Shown: positions 18,843-28,852 of the stretch, in pieces
Numbering within the stretch: position 1 is the first letter of the stretch
Layout of the letters: the number at the start of each line of letters is the position of its first letter
NCBI GenBank assembly: GCA_019651435.1
Contig: BOYI01000001.1
Location: forward strand, 434,001-498,000
Length of the DNA stretch: 64,000 bases
Reading direction: 5' to 3'
Source: Pelagibacteraceae bacterium
Lineage (GTDB): Bacteria > Pseudomonadota > Alphaproteobacteria > HIMB59
The notes under the pieces: model-generated
The model's database searches: none
What the model was told of the DNA's origin: nothing
The model's input: the letters and a program-made list of their open reading frames with translations, nothing else
Made by a program: the position numbers and the translations under genes

Positions 18843-20037
18843 CTTCTTTGAAGTTTTAAAACATAGCTCAAATTCTAGAGCTCGATTGGGTAATATAAAT
18901 ACCGCCCATGGAGAAATTAAAACCCCTTCATTTATATTTTGTGGAACAAAAGCCACAGTAAAATCAATTCTCCCACAGCAATTAAAATTAGCTAAAACAC
19001 AAATTATTTTATCCAATACTTACCATCTGATGATTCAACCTGGACCAGAAATTATTGCTCAAGAAAAAGGATTGCAAAATTTTACTCAATGGGGAGGCCC
19101 CATGATGACTGACAGCGGAGGCTACCAAATTTTTTCTCTAGGTCATGGCTCTGTATCAGAAGAGATCAAAGGCAAAAATAAAAATATCAAAAGAAAGTCT
19201 TTAATCAAAATATCAGAGGAGGGAGCTACATTTCGAAATTATCTCAATGGAGATAAGGTTTATTTAACTCCAGAGAGATCCATAGAATTACAAAGGCATT
19301 TTGGTGCAGATTTAATTTTTGTACTTGATGAGTGCACTCCATTTAATGTTTCAAAAAAATACACTGAAAACTCAATGTATCTCAGTCACCGTTGGGCCAA
19401 AAGATGCTCAGCAGCATTTAAAACTATGTTTGCCAATTACGAATCTCAAATGGGATCAGCAGGTAAGCAATATTTATATGGAATTGTGCAAGGAGGTGTC
19501 TATGAAGATTTAAGAAAAATTGCCTGTGAGGAGACTTGCTCAGGCGATTACCATGGATTGGCCATAGGGGGTTCTCTTGGAGGTACCAAAGAACAAATGC
19601 ATGATATTTTTTCTTTTTGTTCTGAATTAATTGATACATCAAAACCTGTTCATGTTTTAGGTATTGGAGGGTTGGACGATATTCTGCATGGTGTTAGTTG
19701 TGGGTATGATACTTTTGACTGCGTTTCTCCTACTAGAATAGCACGGCATGGTATTATGTTATCTCGAATTAATTCTAAAGGAATTAATTTAAATAATTCA
19801 AAGTTCAAAAATGACCATTCATTATTAGATGATGAATGTGAATTGTCAGAAATCAATAATTTTACAAAATCTTATTTGCATCATTTATTTAAATCTAATG
19901 AAATCTTGGGAATAGTTATTTTGTCTTTATATAATATATGGTTTATGAATAAATTTTTTGAAGATATTAGAACCAATATTGAAAGTGATACTTTTGAAAA
20001 GTTTAAAAAAAATTTTTTTGATAATTTAACTAAATAA
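18835..20037 (+). CDS. tgt: tRNA-guanine transglycosylase, zinc ligands largely lost
   Basis: 400 residues, uninterrupted. Exchanges G34 of GUN-anticodon tRNAs for a queuosine precursor base. Catalytic features are intact: '[11 protein letters not shown]' with Asp93 and '[12 protein letters not shown]' with nucleophile Asp295. The substrate-loop equivalent of bacterial 'GGLAVGE' reads '[12 protein letters not shown]' at 244-254. The usual C-x-C-x2-C zinc motif before 'YLHHL' is '[20 protein letters not shown]': Cys335 is kept, but Leu337 and Ile340 replace the next two Cys, and Tyr366 replaces the His ligand. The start is TTG at 18835, inside the transporter gene. Converges on cobT with 12 bases of overlap. 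Confidence 0.93.
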   Translation: MTSFFEVLKHSSNSRARLGNINTAHGEIKTPSFIFCGTKATVKSILPQQLKLAKTQIILSNTYHLMIQPGPEIIAQEKGLQNFTQWGGPMMTDSGGYQIFSLGHGSVSEEIKGKNKNIKRKSLIKISEEGATFRNYLNGDKVYLTPERSIELQRHFGADLIFVLDECTPFNVSKKYTENSMYLSHRWAKRCSAAFKTMFANYESQMGSAGKQYLYGIVQGGVYEDLRKIACEETCSGDYHGLAIGGSLGGTKEQMHDIFSFCSELIDTSKPVHVLGIGGLDDILHGVSCGYDTFDCVSPTRIARHGIMLSRINSKGINLNNSKFKNDHSLLDDECELSEINNFTKSYLHHLFKSNEILGIVILSLYNIWFMNKFFEDIRTNIESDTFEKFKKNFFDNLTK

Positions 20038-21816
20038 AGACTCTATCTTTTCAAACATAATCCCACCAAGTTCTTCTACATCGTGTATTGTAATAGCTTT
20101 TGAGTAATATTGACCAACATTATGACCAATGCCAATTGCTAATAATTCAATATTCGACCTCTCCTCAATAGATAATATGGTACTTTTTAAATGTTTTTCT
20201 AAGTAATTACTGTTATTTACCGATAGGGTGGAGTCATCTACTGGAGCTCCATCAGATATGACAATTAATATTTTTCTACTTTCAGGTCTTTTGGACATTC
20301 TTGAGGTTGCCCATAGCAATGCCTCACCATCAATATTTTCTTTTAAAAGACCCTCTTTTAGCATCAAACCTAAATTGATTTTAGATTTTTTGGAGTTTTG
20401 ATCAGCGGATTTATAAATAATGTGACGAAGATCATTTAATCGACCAGGATTTTTTTCTTTTCCATTTTTAAGCCAGTGTTCTCTTGTTTTCCCGCCCTTC
20501 CAAGCTTTGGTTGTAAATCCTAGTATTTCAACCTTAATTTTACACTTTTCTAATGTTGCGGCTATCATGTCTGTTGTAAGAGCAGCTACCATAATCGGTT
20601 TTCCCCTCATAGATCCTGAATTATCAATCAATAGTGTAACTGTAGTATCTTCAAATTTTATTTCTTTTTCTTTCTTGTAAGATAATGAGTTATTAGAGTT
20701 TGTAATAATCCTTGTTAGTTTGGAAGTATCTAAAATACCTTCATCTAAATCAAAATTCCAAGAACGGTTTTGTTTAGATTGTAGCTTTCTATAAAGTTTA
20801 TTCGCTAATCGAGAAATTTGTTTTTGATAAATATCATTTTTTTCATCGAGCTGTTTTCTCAGAGCAATTAACTCCTCAAGATCACACAGTTTATGAGCTT
20901 CAATAATTTCATCATATTGACTAGTAGCGGCTTTATAGTTTTGACTTAAATTTTTATAACTTTCAATTAGTTGAAGGGTCTCCTCAACCTGCTGGTCAGT
21001 AATTTCTACATCAATCTCTTCTCCTTGAACGCTTGATTGATTATTATCTAGGTCACTTTCTGGAGTATGTATATCTTCATTGATTTCTTGTTCTTCAGGG
21101 CTTGATTTTTGATTTTCTTCATTATTTTGTTGCTGATTGACATCCTCTTCTTGAGGGCCGTCTTCAGTATTTTTGTCTTCAGGTTTATTATCATCTTGTT
21201 GTTTTGGAAAAATAAGTCTTAAAAGTTCAATAGAATTATTAGCAAATAGTTTTTGGTTACCTATAACCTCAATAAAATTTGTGAGATATTCATATATTTT
21301 TGAGTGATTTTCTTTAGTTGAAATTTTTTAAGATATTCGTTTTTTTGTCCAAATTTTACCATTACTAGCATCTAGAAAAAAATGCGTTAGCGTAAAAAGT
21401 AGCAAATCAAGAAGGTCAGATTGTTTCTTTAGTTTTATATTTTCAAGTCTTTTTATCCATTTTGATTGTATATTTCTTTTTATGCCTAAAAAATTTTGGG
21501 ATCCTAAATACTCATACCTTATTCTCTCTAAAAAAATAATCTCTTCTTTAATATCTATATTTTGATTAGTAATTTGATTTAATAATTTTTCGTTATGATG
21601 TTTTTTCTTTAATGCAAATGAATCCGATGCCCCTCTCATATCCTCATAGTTAAAAAGTGATGAAATAGAGGGTAAATTAAGAGTATCCTCTTTCTCTAAA
21701 ATGATATTTGAGTTGATATTAATTTTTAAACTTTGATTGCTCGATATAGTTTTATTAACACTGTTTAAAGTGGTCGATATTTGTTTTGGAATATTTGTTA
21801 TTTGTTGTTTTGCCAA
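20026..21816 (-). CDS. cobT: CobT-like cobaltochelatase subunit with VWA domain (internal disruption)
   Basis: VWA-type partner of CobS. The N-terminal half has '[20 protein letters not shown]', the middle has an acidic linker rich in Gln/Glu/Asp (about 21010-21190), and the C-terminal VWA domain has the MIDAS motif '[20 protein letters not shown]' and 'ISDGAPVDD'. An in-frame TAA at 21328-21330 interrupts the gene. Reading one frame over across 21310-21350 gives 'KNEYLKKF', so a pair of compensating indels is likely. The start is TTG at 21816, touching the cobS stop. Classical role: AAA+/VWA chaperone for cobalt insertion with CobN, which is not in this window. Confidence 0.85.
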
Positions 21817-22772
21817 CTAAAAATCTTCACCAAATGTTCTTTGGAAATATTCTTTATATATATCTATTTCGCTTTCATCACATTTGTTTAAAAAAGTCAT
21901 AGCAAGAGAACTTTGAACATTATTAATTAATTTATAGTTTTCTGCCCACATAATGACCGTACGAGGGCTCATGACAATAGAGATATCTTTTGTTCAAATC
22001 CTTTTCTTGTCAAATTAGCCATTTGAACCATTGATTTAATTAATTTTTTTTCTTCGGAATTAGCTGAAATTTTTTTAGAGATAATTTCTATTTCTTTTTC
22101 TTCATCTAGGTAGTTTAACTTTGCAACAATATTCCATCGATCCATCTGACCTTGATTGATTTGATTAGTTCCATGATAAATACCAGAAGTATCTCCAAGA
22201 CCAACAGTATTAGCTGTAGCAAAAATTCTAAAAAATGGATGAGGTGTCAGAACTTTACTTTGATCCAATAAAGTTAATTTACCTTCAGTTTCTAATACTC
22301 TTTGAATGACGAACATTACATCTGGCCTCCCAGCATCATATTCATCAAAAACCAAGGCTACATTGTTCTGAAATGCCCAAGGTAAAATTCCCTCTTGGAA
22401 TTCTGTAACTTGTTTGTTGTCCTTTAAGACAATTGAGTCTTTTCCAATAAGATCAATTCTCGATACATGACTATCTAAATTAATTCTTATACATGGCCAG
22501 TTTAGCCTGGCACAAACCTGCTCTATGTGAGAAGACTTACCAGTTCCATGAAGACCTTGGAGAAATACTCTTTTGTTAAATTTTAAACCTAATAGAATTG
22601 CAACAGTTGTATCATCATCGAAAACATAATTTTTATCAATTGGGGGGCAATGATCAGCTCTTTTTACAAATTGTGGGACTTCAAAATCATATTTTATTCC
22701 AAAGAGTTCTGCTGAAGAGACATTACTAGTCTCATTTAAATCTTCTTTTTTTATAGACTCAATCTTATTCAT
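21817..22772 (-). CDS. cobS: CobS-like AAA+ (MoxR-type) ATPase, one frameshift
   Basis: Walker A 'FLQGLHGTGKSSHIEQVCAR', Walker B 'NVALVFDEYDAGRP' and sensor 'FFRIFATANTVGLGDTSGIY' match the CobS cobaltochelatase ATPase. The main frame covers 267 residues. A one-base shift near 21985-21995 leads into 'MSPRTVIMWAENY' and the family C-terminus 'YFQRTFGEDF', total about 318. It starts just after the J-domain gene (4-base overlap) and ends right at cobT, so the three form an operon. Hexameric ring with CobT in the known enzyme. Confidence 0.92.
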
Positions 22773-23281
22773 TTTTTATATCTTTCTAAAAGGTAATTAT
22801 AAGCTTCAACAATTTCTCTAAATTTATCAATACTATTCTTACTGTTACCCTTTATATCTGGATGATGCTTTTTCGCCAGTTCTTTGTACCTTTTTTTTAT
22901 CAAGTTTAAATCGGTTTTAATATCTAAATCAAGCTTTGAAAGAGACCAGAGTAACTTATTTGAGTGGCCAGGTTGTTTGGCATTTGGATTTTCGAAAGAA
23001 CCCATATCTTCCCCATTTATTGAGAAGTTATAAAATTTTGCACCCGAGCCAAAGCTTTTGGTAGGTCTTCTCCAGATAGTATCAAATCTGATGTCGTTTT
23101 CTATTTCATCTGAATTCATTTTATTGTGATAATTCCAGCTTTTATTAAATTCTTTAATGTGCTCCAAGCAAAACCATTGATAATCATTTAAACTTTCATA
23201 TCCTGTAGGTGCACGATAATCCCCTTCCAATTCACAACCGGGGAAGTTACAAATTTTTTTTTCTTTATTATTTTTATTCAT
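22769..23281 (-). CDS. J-domain (DnaJ-like) protein encoded with cobST
   Basis: 170 residues. A Cys-containing N-terminal module ('ICNFPGCELEGDYRAP', 'WFCLEHIKEFNKSWNYHNKM') precedes a C-terminal J domain with the diagnostic 'AKKHHPDIKG' loop at about residues 138-147. Proteins of this layout are typical companions of cobS and cobT in alphaproteobacteria. It probably recruits DnaK to an assembly step; which client is unknown. The ATG is 14 bases from the ATG of divergent bolA. Confidence 0.85.
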   Translation of the reverse strand: MNKNNKEKKICNFPGCELEGDYRAPTGYESLNDYQWFCLEHIKEFNKSWNYHNKMNSDEIENDIRFDTIWRRPTKSFGSGAKFYNFSINGEDMGSFENPNAKQPGHSNKLLWSLSKLDLDIKTDLNLIKKRYKELAKKHHPDIKGNSKNSIDKFREIVEAYNYLLERYKK

Positions 23282-23295
23282 CTATGATTAATTGT

Positions 23296-23553
23296 ATGAA
23301 TTTAGAGAAGATTAAAAACCTTTTAATTAATATTAGTCAATTTGAAATTATCAAAATAATTGACAACAGTTCAAGTCATGCTAGTCATAAAGGAGTTCAG
23401 GGCTTATTGAATAATTTAACACATGTTGAAATTCATGTAAAAAATCCAAATAATTTAAATAGATTAGATATCCACCGACAAATATATAATAATTTAAATT
23501 CAGAAATAGAGTTAGGTTTACATTCTATTGAAATAAAAATATTAAAGAATTAG
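23296..23553 (+). CDS. bolA: BolA family protein
   Basis: About 85 residues. 'SSSHASHKGVQGLLNNLTHV' matches the class II KH-like BolA fold with its His-bearing loop, followed by the family 'RLDIHRQIYNNLNSE' helix and the closing 'GLHSIEIKI' strand. BolA proteins pair with monothiol glutaredoxins in Fe-S cluster handling. An alternative in-frame ATG lies four codons upstream at 23284. The 3' end overlaps the convergent CorC-like gene by 12 bases. Confidence 0.85.
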   Translation: MNLEKIKNLLINISQFEIIKIIDNSSSHASHKGVQGLLNNLTHVEIHVKNPNNLNRLDIHRQIYNNLNSEIELGLHSIEIKILKN

Positions 23554-24790
23554 CTTAACTTTATTTATCTTATTTATTGATCGTGAAATTATTTGTAGTT
23601 TAAATTCTTTATAAGTTACAATTTTACCTACTTTTGGAATTTCTTTCGCAATATCGTGAATTAATCCAGATAAAGTAACAAATTGATCTGGAAAATCTAT
23701 ACTCAAACTTCGGTTTATTTCTCTATACTAGCATTTCCATTAAATAAAAAATTATGATCATCTATTTTTCTAAATAGCTCTCATCAGTATCTGTCTCATC
23801 AAAAATCTCACCTATAATTTCCTCAATTATATCCTCTAAAGTTATTAGCCCTTGTATTTCACCATACTCATCCACAACTAATGCCATGTGCTCACGTTGA
23901 CTTTTAAAATCTATTAATTGTTTTATCGCAAGTTTGTTTTGTGGAATGAATACAGGTTGAAATGAATTTTTTTCTAAATAATTGTTATCACCATTATCAT
24001 TAAATGAAGGATCTTTTAATAGTTCTCTTATATCAATTATACCAATCAGGTTATTAAAATTATTTTTGATTAATGGAATTCTTGTAAATGTTGAATTATT
24101 TATTGCTTTTAGATTATTTTTAAAACTATCCTCTAAATCAAGATAAAGAATTTCATTCCTATGGGTCATGAGCTCGTCTACTTTTAAATTTTTCAGTTCA
24201 AGTAAATTACTCATATACTCTACTTCATTGTCTCCCTTTTTTGAAAGTTGCCTTTGTAATTGAACTGCTCCCTCAAATTCTTCTTTAATGGTTTTAGATT
24301 GATCGGTTTCAAGGCTAAGACCAAGTTTTTTAATAATTTTCTCTGAAATATAGTTAATAAGTTTAACAATTGGTTTAATTAATTTTGTATAAATATAAAA
24401 AAATCTAGCAACTTTTAATGCATAGAGCATAGGTCTATTAATTGCAAAAATTTTCGGAGTCACCTCAGAAAATATAACAATCATAATAGTCATAAATATG
24501 GTAGCCACTGTTACACCAAAACCGCCAAACTCAGAAACCAATAACTCTGTCATTAGGGCCGTAGCTAGGATATTAAAAACGTTATTGGCTAAGAGTATTC
24601 CTGTAATAAATTCATCTTTAAGCTCTTTAATTTTCAAAATAAAATTTGAATTTTTGATACCTTTTTCATTTTGTCTATGCGCTTGAAGCTTAGAAACAGC
24701 AGTCAACGCCGTTTCAGATCCAGATGAAATTGCAGAAAGTAGAAGCAATATTAAAATTGCTATCAATTTTAATAATATCAATAACGTCAT
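23542..24790 (-). CDS. CNNM/CorC-family membrane protein with CBS domains (frameshift near C-terminus)
   Basis: DUF21 (CNNM) transmembrane domain at residues 1-150 with 'LSAISSGSETALTAVSKLQA', then a CBS pair ('VDELMTHRNEILYLDLEDSF' and 'ALVVDEYGEIQGLITLEDII'). After 'DTDESYLEK' the frame shifts near 23730-23760 into a CorC/HlyC-type domain: 'DFPDQFVTLSGLIHDIAKEI' and 'KIVTYKEFKLQIISRSINKI', ending at 23542. Total about 415 residues. Relatives are involved in magnesium or other cation export at the inner membrane. Confidence 0.85.
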
Positions 24791-24815
24791 TAATTAATTT
24801 GAAGTAGTATAGACT

Positions 24816-25845
24816 CTAATTTTTAAAAGTGATATTTTTAACGAAGCCACCTTTGTCATCAATACAGATAAAGCTAACATTATCATCATTTACTTTTTTA
24901 TCAAATTTCATTTTATTTATTAATTTCTTAATATTTTTCTTCGAAATATATTTTGAATAATTTAAAGGCAAGTTAAAATTTCGAATTATGTTAGTTATAG
25001 GTTCAATAGATTTTTTATAATAACCTAAGTGTTGAGATATTTTCAATTCAATTATCATTCCAATGGCTATTGCTTCACCATGTTTTATAGAATTATTATA
25101 TGAATTTGAGTTTTCTATTGCATGTCCTATAGTGTGACCAAAATTTAATACAGCTCTAGAACTTCTCAAATTAGACTTTTCCCTAAAGTCAGATACATAG
25201 TTCAATTTAGTTTTGATTGAATTTTCAATTATCGAAAATAAAAATTTTATCATTATTTTTTTGTTTTTCTAAAATCTTTTTTAAAGGATGTGGCTTAATG
25301 AGAGAATATTTTATAACTTCTGCAAAACCACATGCTATCTCTCTTTTAGGCAGAGTCTTAATGAATTCAGGACAAACTAGAACCTTTTTTGGTAGATAAA
25401 AAGAGCCGATTAAATTTTTTCCATATTTGCTGTTTACTCCTGTTTTCCCACCAATAGAACTGTCTACCATAGCCAAAGTGAAGTTGGGATCATGATATGA
25501 TCAATACCTCTAAGTAGAGAGGAGGCTAAAAATCCAGAAAAATCTCCAACTGTCCCTCCACCAAAAGAGTAAATTTTACTTTTTCTTTGAATTCCTATTT
25601 TGATTATTTTTTCAATGTTCTTTTGAAAGTTTTTTAAGTTTTTTATTTTTTCATTTCCTTGAACTATTAAAGTTCTACTTTGAAATTTTTTGAAAATTTT
25701 TTATAAGCCTGATACTAGTTAAAGATTTATCAATTATTAAAATATCAAGATGTGATATTTGTTTATTTAACTGCTTTTCTAATTCTCTATAACTAATTAT
25801 ATTAATAATATGTTTCTCTTTATTGATTAACTTGCTAATTATCAT
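24816..25845 (-). CDS. aroB: 3-dehydroquinate synthase (several frameshifts)
   Basis: NAD- and metal-dependent second enzyme of the shikimate pathway. Recognisable pieces in order: 'IYSFGGGTVGDFSGFLASSL', 'MVDSSIGGKTGVNSKYGKNL', 'LPKREIACGFAEVIKYSLI', 'RAVLNFGHTIGHAIEN' and 'IKHGEAIAIGMIIE', holding the metal-binding Glu and His residues. Shifts lie near 25685, near 25470-25480 and near 25225-25255. Joined length is about 343 residues. The start at 25845 overlaps the aroK stop, as in the classic aroKB operon. Confidence 0.92.
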
Positions 25846-26344
25846 TATTAATTTCTTTTAAAATTTCGTTTATTGTATTTTTTGGATTTAAAGTTGCATT
25901 AATCGTTATATCAGCTGCCTTATTGTAAATATCTTTTCTCTCATTGAAAAGATTTTTCATTTGCGAGGATGTATCCTCATTTAGCAATGGCCTAAGATTA
26001 TTTCTTGATGCTCTTTGAGTCAATATATCTAAACTACAATATAGGTAGATATTAAAAGATATCTTCAATTTATCTAAATTTTTAATGACAAGTCCGCCCC
26101 CAGTAGAAATAATTATTTTATTTTTATTTATTAGCTCATTAAATACAGCTGTTTCAACTGACCGAAAATAATCTTCTCCTTTTTTAGAAAAAATATCTTT
26201 AATTTTAATTTTTTCTTGCTTTTCAATTTCTTCATCAGTGTCAAAAAAAGAATATTTTAATTTCTCCGATAATTGTTTTCCGATAGTGGATTTACCTGAG
26301 CCTGGCATTCCAATTATGCAAATACGTTCTTTATCCTTGTTCAT
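25835..26344 (-). CDS. aroK: Shikimate kinase
   Basis: 169 residues, intact. P-loop 'IGMPGSGKSTIGKQLSEKL', shikimate-binding 'FFDTDEEIEKQ' and 'YFRSVE', 'IISTGGGLVI', and lid 'RASRNNLRPLL' are all present in family order. Phosphorylates shikimate with ATP. Directly upstream of and overlapping aroB. The start lies 63 bases from the divergent small-protein gene at 26408. Confidence 0.96.
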   Translation of the reverse strand: MNKDKERICIIGMPGSGKSTIGKQLSEKLKYSFFDTDEEIEKQEKIKIKDIFSKKGEDYFRSVETAVFNELINKNKIIISTGGGLVIKNLDKLKISFNIYLYCSLDILTQRASRNNLRPLLNEDTSSQMKNLFNERKDIYNKAADITINATLNPKNTINEILKEINNDN

Positions 26345-26407
26345 TTGATATGTTGTTTATTTATTTGTTTTGAATATATAATAAAAGTTCCTATATAATA
26401 ATTAACA

Positions 26408-26539
26408 ATGAGAAAAATTATAATAATTTCAGCAATTTGTGCTCTTATATTTATAACATTTATCGCGATAAATAGTATTAAAATACCATCTCCATCAAAA
26501 TTGAATAAATATACCATTTCTACTGAAGAGTTTTTATGA
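26408..26539 (+). CDS. Small single-helix membrane protein (43 residues)
   Basis: Short open frame starting 'MRKIIIISAICALIFITFIA' followed by a polar tail of about 20 residues. It predicts one N-terminal transmembrane helix or an uncleaved signal anchor. Its stop overlaps the ATG of the following secreted protein (ATGA), which argues that it is a genuine translationally coupled gene. I do not recognise a family. It could be a small partner of the 486-residue protein or merely a leader ORF. Confidence 0.5.
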   Translation: MRKIIIISAICALIFITFIAINSIKIPSPSKLNKYTISTEEFL

Positions 26540-27996
26540 ATAAATTTTTTCTTATATTTTTATGTATTCTTACTCCAAATATATTAAAAGCTAACTTTGA
26601 AGAGGATATAGCATTTCAGCTTCAAACAATTTCTCAAAATAACTTAATTACAGAAATTGAAACAAAAAATGATTTAATCAATTTAATTGAACAAATTGAA
26701 TTCAAAGATAATTTCTTCTACTCTTTATTTGATCCTTTGACCAATTCTGATATTTTTCCAAAATATTCTGATAATAAAGATTTCTTTTTTGAAAAAATAA
26801 AAACATTTTCAAATAAATCATATGGTTTTCAAATTAATTCTAATTTATTTGAAAAAATTTTATTTGAAAACTTCCAAGATCCTGAAATAAATCGCGCATA
26901 CCTCTTTAACCTTTTTCAATCAAATCAGGTAGAAAACTTGTGTGATTATTTAAATCAACTAGAGGGCAATCAAAAAAATTTTGATAATTTAATTGAGTTT
27001 AATATTGTTTGTCTTTTAAACGACAATCAAGATCAGCAAATTTCATTATTATTAGAAATTTATAGTGAAGATGAATTTACTAAACTTAATACTATTCTTT
27101 TGAAAGATTACTTAAATAAAAAAGATCTTAATGATGAATATAATTTATCTAAATTAGGAATTATTGATCTTTTTATACTTTCTTTAAAAGATGAAGCTAA
27201 TTTTTATATAGAGTATATTTCAAATATATTTGAATTGGAGCTATACAGAAAATCAAATGATTTAAAGGTATATGAATTAAATTACTTATTTAAAAATAGA
27301 ATTATAAATAATTCTCAGTATTTGTCATTACTCTCAACTTTAAATGAGAAACCCAAAGAATTACTTATGTTCAATGAGATTAATAAAGAAATAAACTATA
27401 ATAAAAAACTAGCTATACTAGAAAAGTATATTCCAGATATACAATTAGACTTATATGACCTATCTCGTTTAATTTATAATCAATTTAGAGAAATGCGTAT
27501 TACCTCTAGAAATTTAGATTACATAAATGCTTTAATCTTACTTTCTTTATATGAGAATTCCTCTTTTCTTGAAAATTTAAAAGTAGTTTTAAATGAAACT
27601 TCTGAAGAAAATTTAGAGAATAATTATTTAGCTTTAGGAATTAAAAGATATTTATCAAAAACTGATCAATCTGAGCTTTATTCAGATAAAAGAAATGACT
27701 TAAAAAGCCCATTAATGCGTTTTTTCTTTTTAAGTGGAAATTTGAAGTTTGCTGATTTAGAAAAATCATTCATTGAGGAAAAAAAAGAGGTTCTTGTTGA
27801 CCCTATTTACTTATTTTATCTATCTGAGAACTTTAACCTAATTGAGAGCTATATCTATTATATTCAATTAAGTGAGGATTATTATAGTCTAAATGAATTT
27901 GACCTTTATTTTATAAATAAATATTTGATTGATAATGAATATTTAAAGAATGAATTCATAAAGTTATTTTTCAAAGTTCATTTATCTAATTTATGA
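26536..27996 (+). CDS. Secreted or periplasmic protein of unknown function (486 residues)
   Basis: N-terminal signal peptide 'MNKFFLIFLCILTPNILKAN' with a plausible cleavage near residue 19, then an Asn/Leu/Glu-rich, apparently all-helical body that may form alpha-solenoid repeats. No catalytic motif or cysteine cluster is evident. It is intact, which is notable for this window. It overlaps the xerC-like gene by 4 bases. In many alphaproteobacteria an unnamed large protein occupies this position between shikimate kinase and a tyrosine recombinase; I suspect it is that family, but sequence alone does not let me assign it. Confidence 0.7.
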   Translation: MNKFFLIFLCILTPNILKANFEEDIAFQLQTISQNNLITEIETKNDLINLIEQIEFKDNFFYSLFDPLTNSDIFPKYSDNKDFFFEKIKTFSNKSYGFQINSNLFEKILFENFQDPEINRAYLFNLFQSNQVENLCDYLNQLEGNQKNFDNLIEFNIVCLLNDNQDQQISLLLEIYSEDEFTKLNTILLKDYLNKKDLNDEYNLSKLGIIDLFILSLKDEANFYIEYISNIFELELYRKSNDLKVYELNYLFKNRIINNSQYLSLLSTLNEKPKELLMFNEINKEINYNKKLAILEKYIPDIQLDLYDLSRLIYNQFREMRITSRNLDYINALILLSLYENSSFLENLKVVLNETSEENLENNYLALGIKRYLSKTDQSELYSDKRNDLKSPLMRFFFLSGNLKFADLEKSFIEEKKEVLVDPIYLFYLSENFNLIESYIYYIQLSEDYYSLNEFDLYFINKYLIDNEYLKNEFIKLFFKVHLSNL

Positions 27997-28845
27997 ATTT
28001 AGATAGTCATCTTGATATATATAAAGAATTTTTACTTTCAGAAAAAAATCTTTCTCAAAATACTATTAATAATTACTTAGTCGATTTAAAACAATTTTTA
28101 ATATTTTTTGTTAAACATGAAAGTATTAATCAAAATATTGAGAAATATATTTCATCACTAAGAAAAAAAAATATTTCTAATGCTTCTATTAATAGAAAAA
28201 TATCATCTTTAAAAAATTTTCTAAAATTTCTTCATTCTGAAAAAATAATTAAAGATATCAATTTAGATATTTTTGAGTCCTTAAATAATTCAAAAAAAAT
28301 ACCTAAAGCTATTTCAAAAGATGAGATAGATAAAATTTTTAATTCTTTAAACAACTCTAATTATATAAATAAAAATATTTATATAATTATTTTAAAGTTA
28401 ATGTATTTATCTGGTTTGAGAATTTCAGAGGCTTTGGCCTTAAAATGGTCTGATTTATCAAAGGCTAATATGACTTTAAATATTTATGGAAAAGGTTCTA
28501 AAGAAAGAAAGTCATATTTGACATTGATTTTCTTGATACCTTATATTCTTTAAAAAAGATGAAGGTTTTATATTCAATATAAAAGGAAAAAAAATTTCAG
28601 TACGTTCAGTCAATAAATTCTTAGATAAAGCATATAAAGATGGTTTAATTGAATATAAAATTTCATCTCATGTTTTTCGACATTCATTTGCAACCTCGAT
28701 GTTAGAGAATGATGCTGATATCAGACATATTCAAAAATTATTAGGACACTCAAGTATTTCAACTACAGAAATTTATACTAAAGTAGCTAAATCTCTAAAA
28801 AAGAGTGTTTTAGACACTTATCATCCTTTAAAAAATAAATTATAG
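27993..28845 (+). CDS. xerC: Tyrosine recombinase XerC/XerD type (frameshifted)
   Basis: N-terminal SAM-like core-binding domain ('[19 protein letters not shown]', '[16 protein letters not shown]') and catalytic domain with Arg in '[15 protein letters not shown]', Lys in '[11 protein letters not shown]', then '[14 protein letters not shown]' (His-x2-Arg), '[19 protein letters not shown]' (His and nucleophile Tyr). Shifts near 28512-28525 and near 28555 fall between the Lys and the His-x2-Arg parts. Joined about 284 residues. Likely chromosome-dimer resolution at dif; whether XerC or XerD cannot be told from one copy. Confidence 0.88.
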
Positions 28846-28852
28846 TCTCGAA

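Noticed and set aside
27993-28845. Integron or mobile-element integrase
   Set aside because: Size and motifs fit housekeeping XerC/XerD; no attachment repeats, cassettes or other mobile genes are near, and the neighbours are core metabolism.
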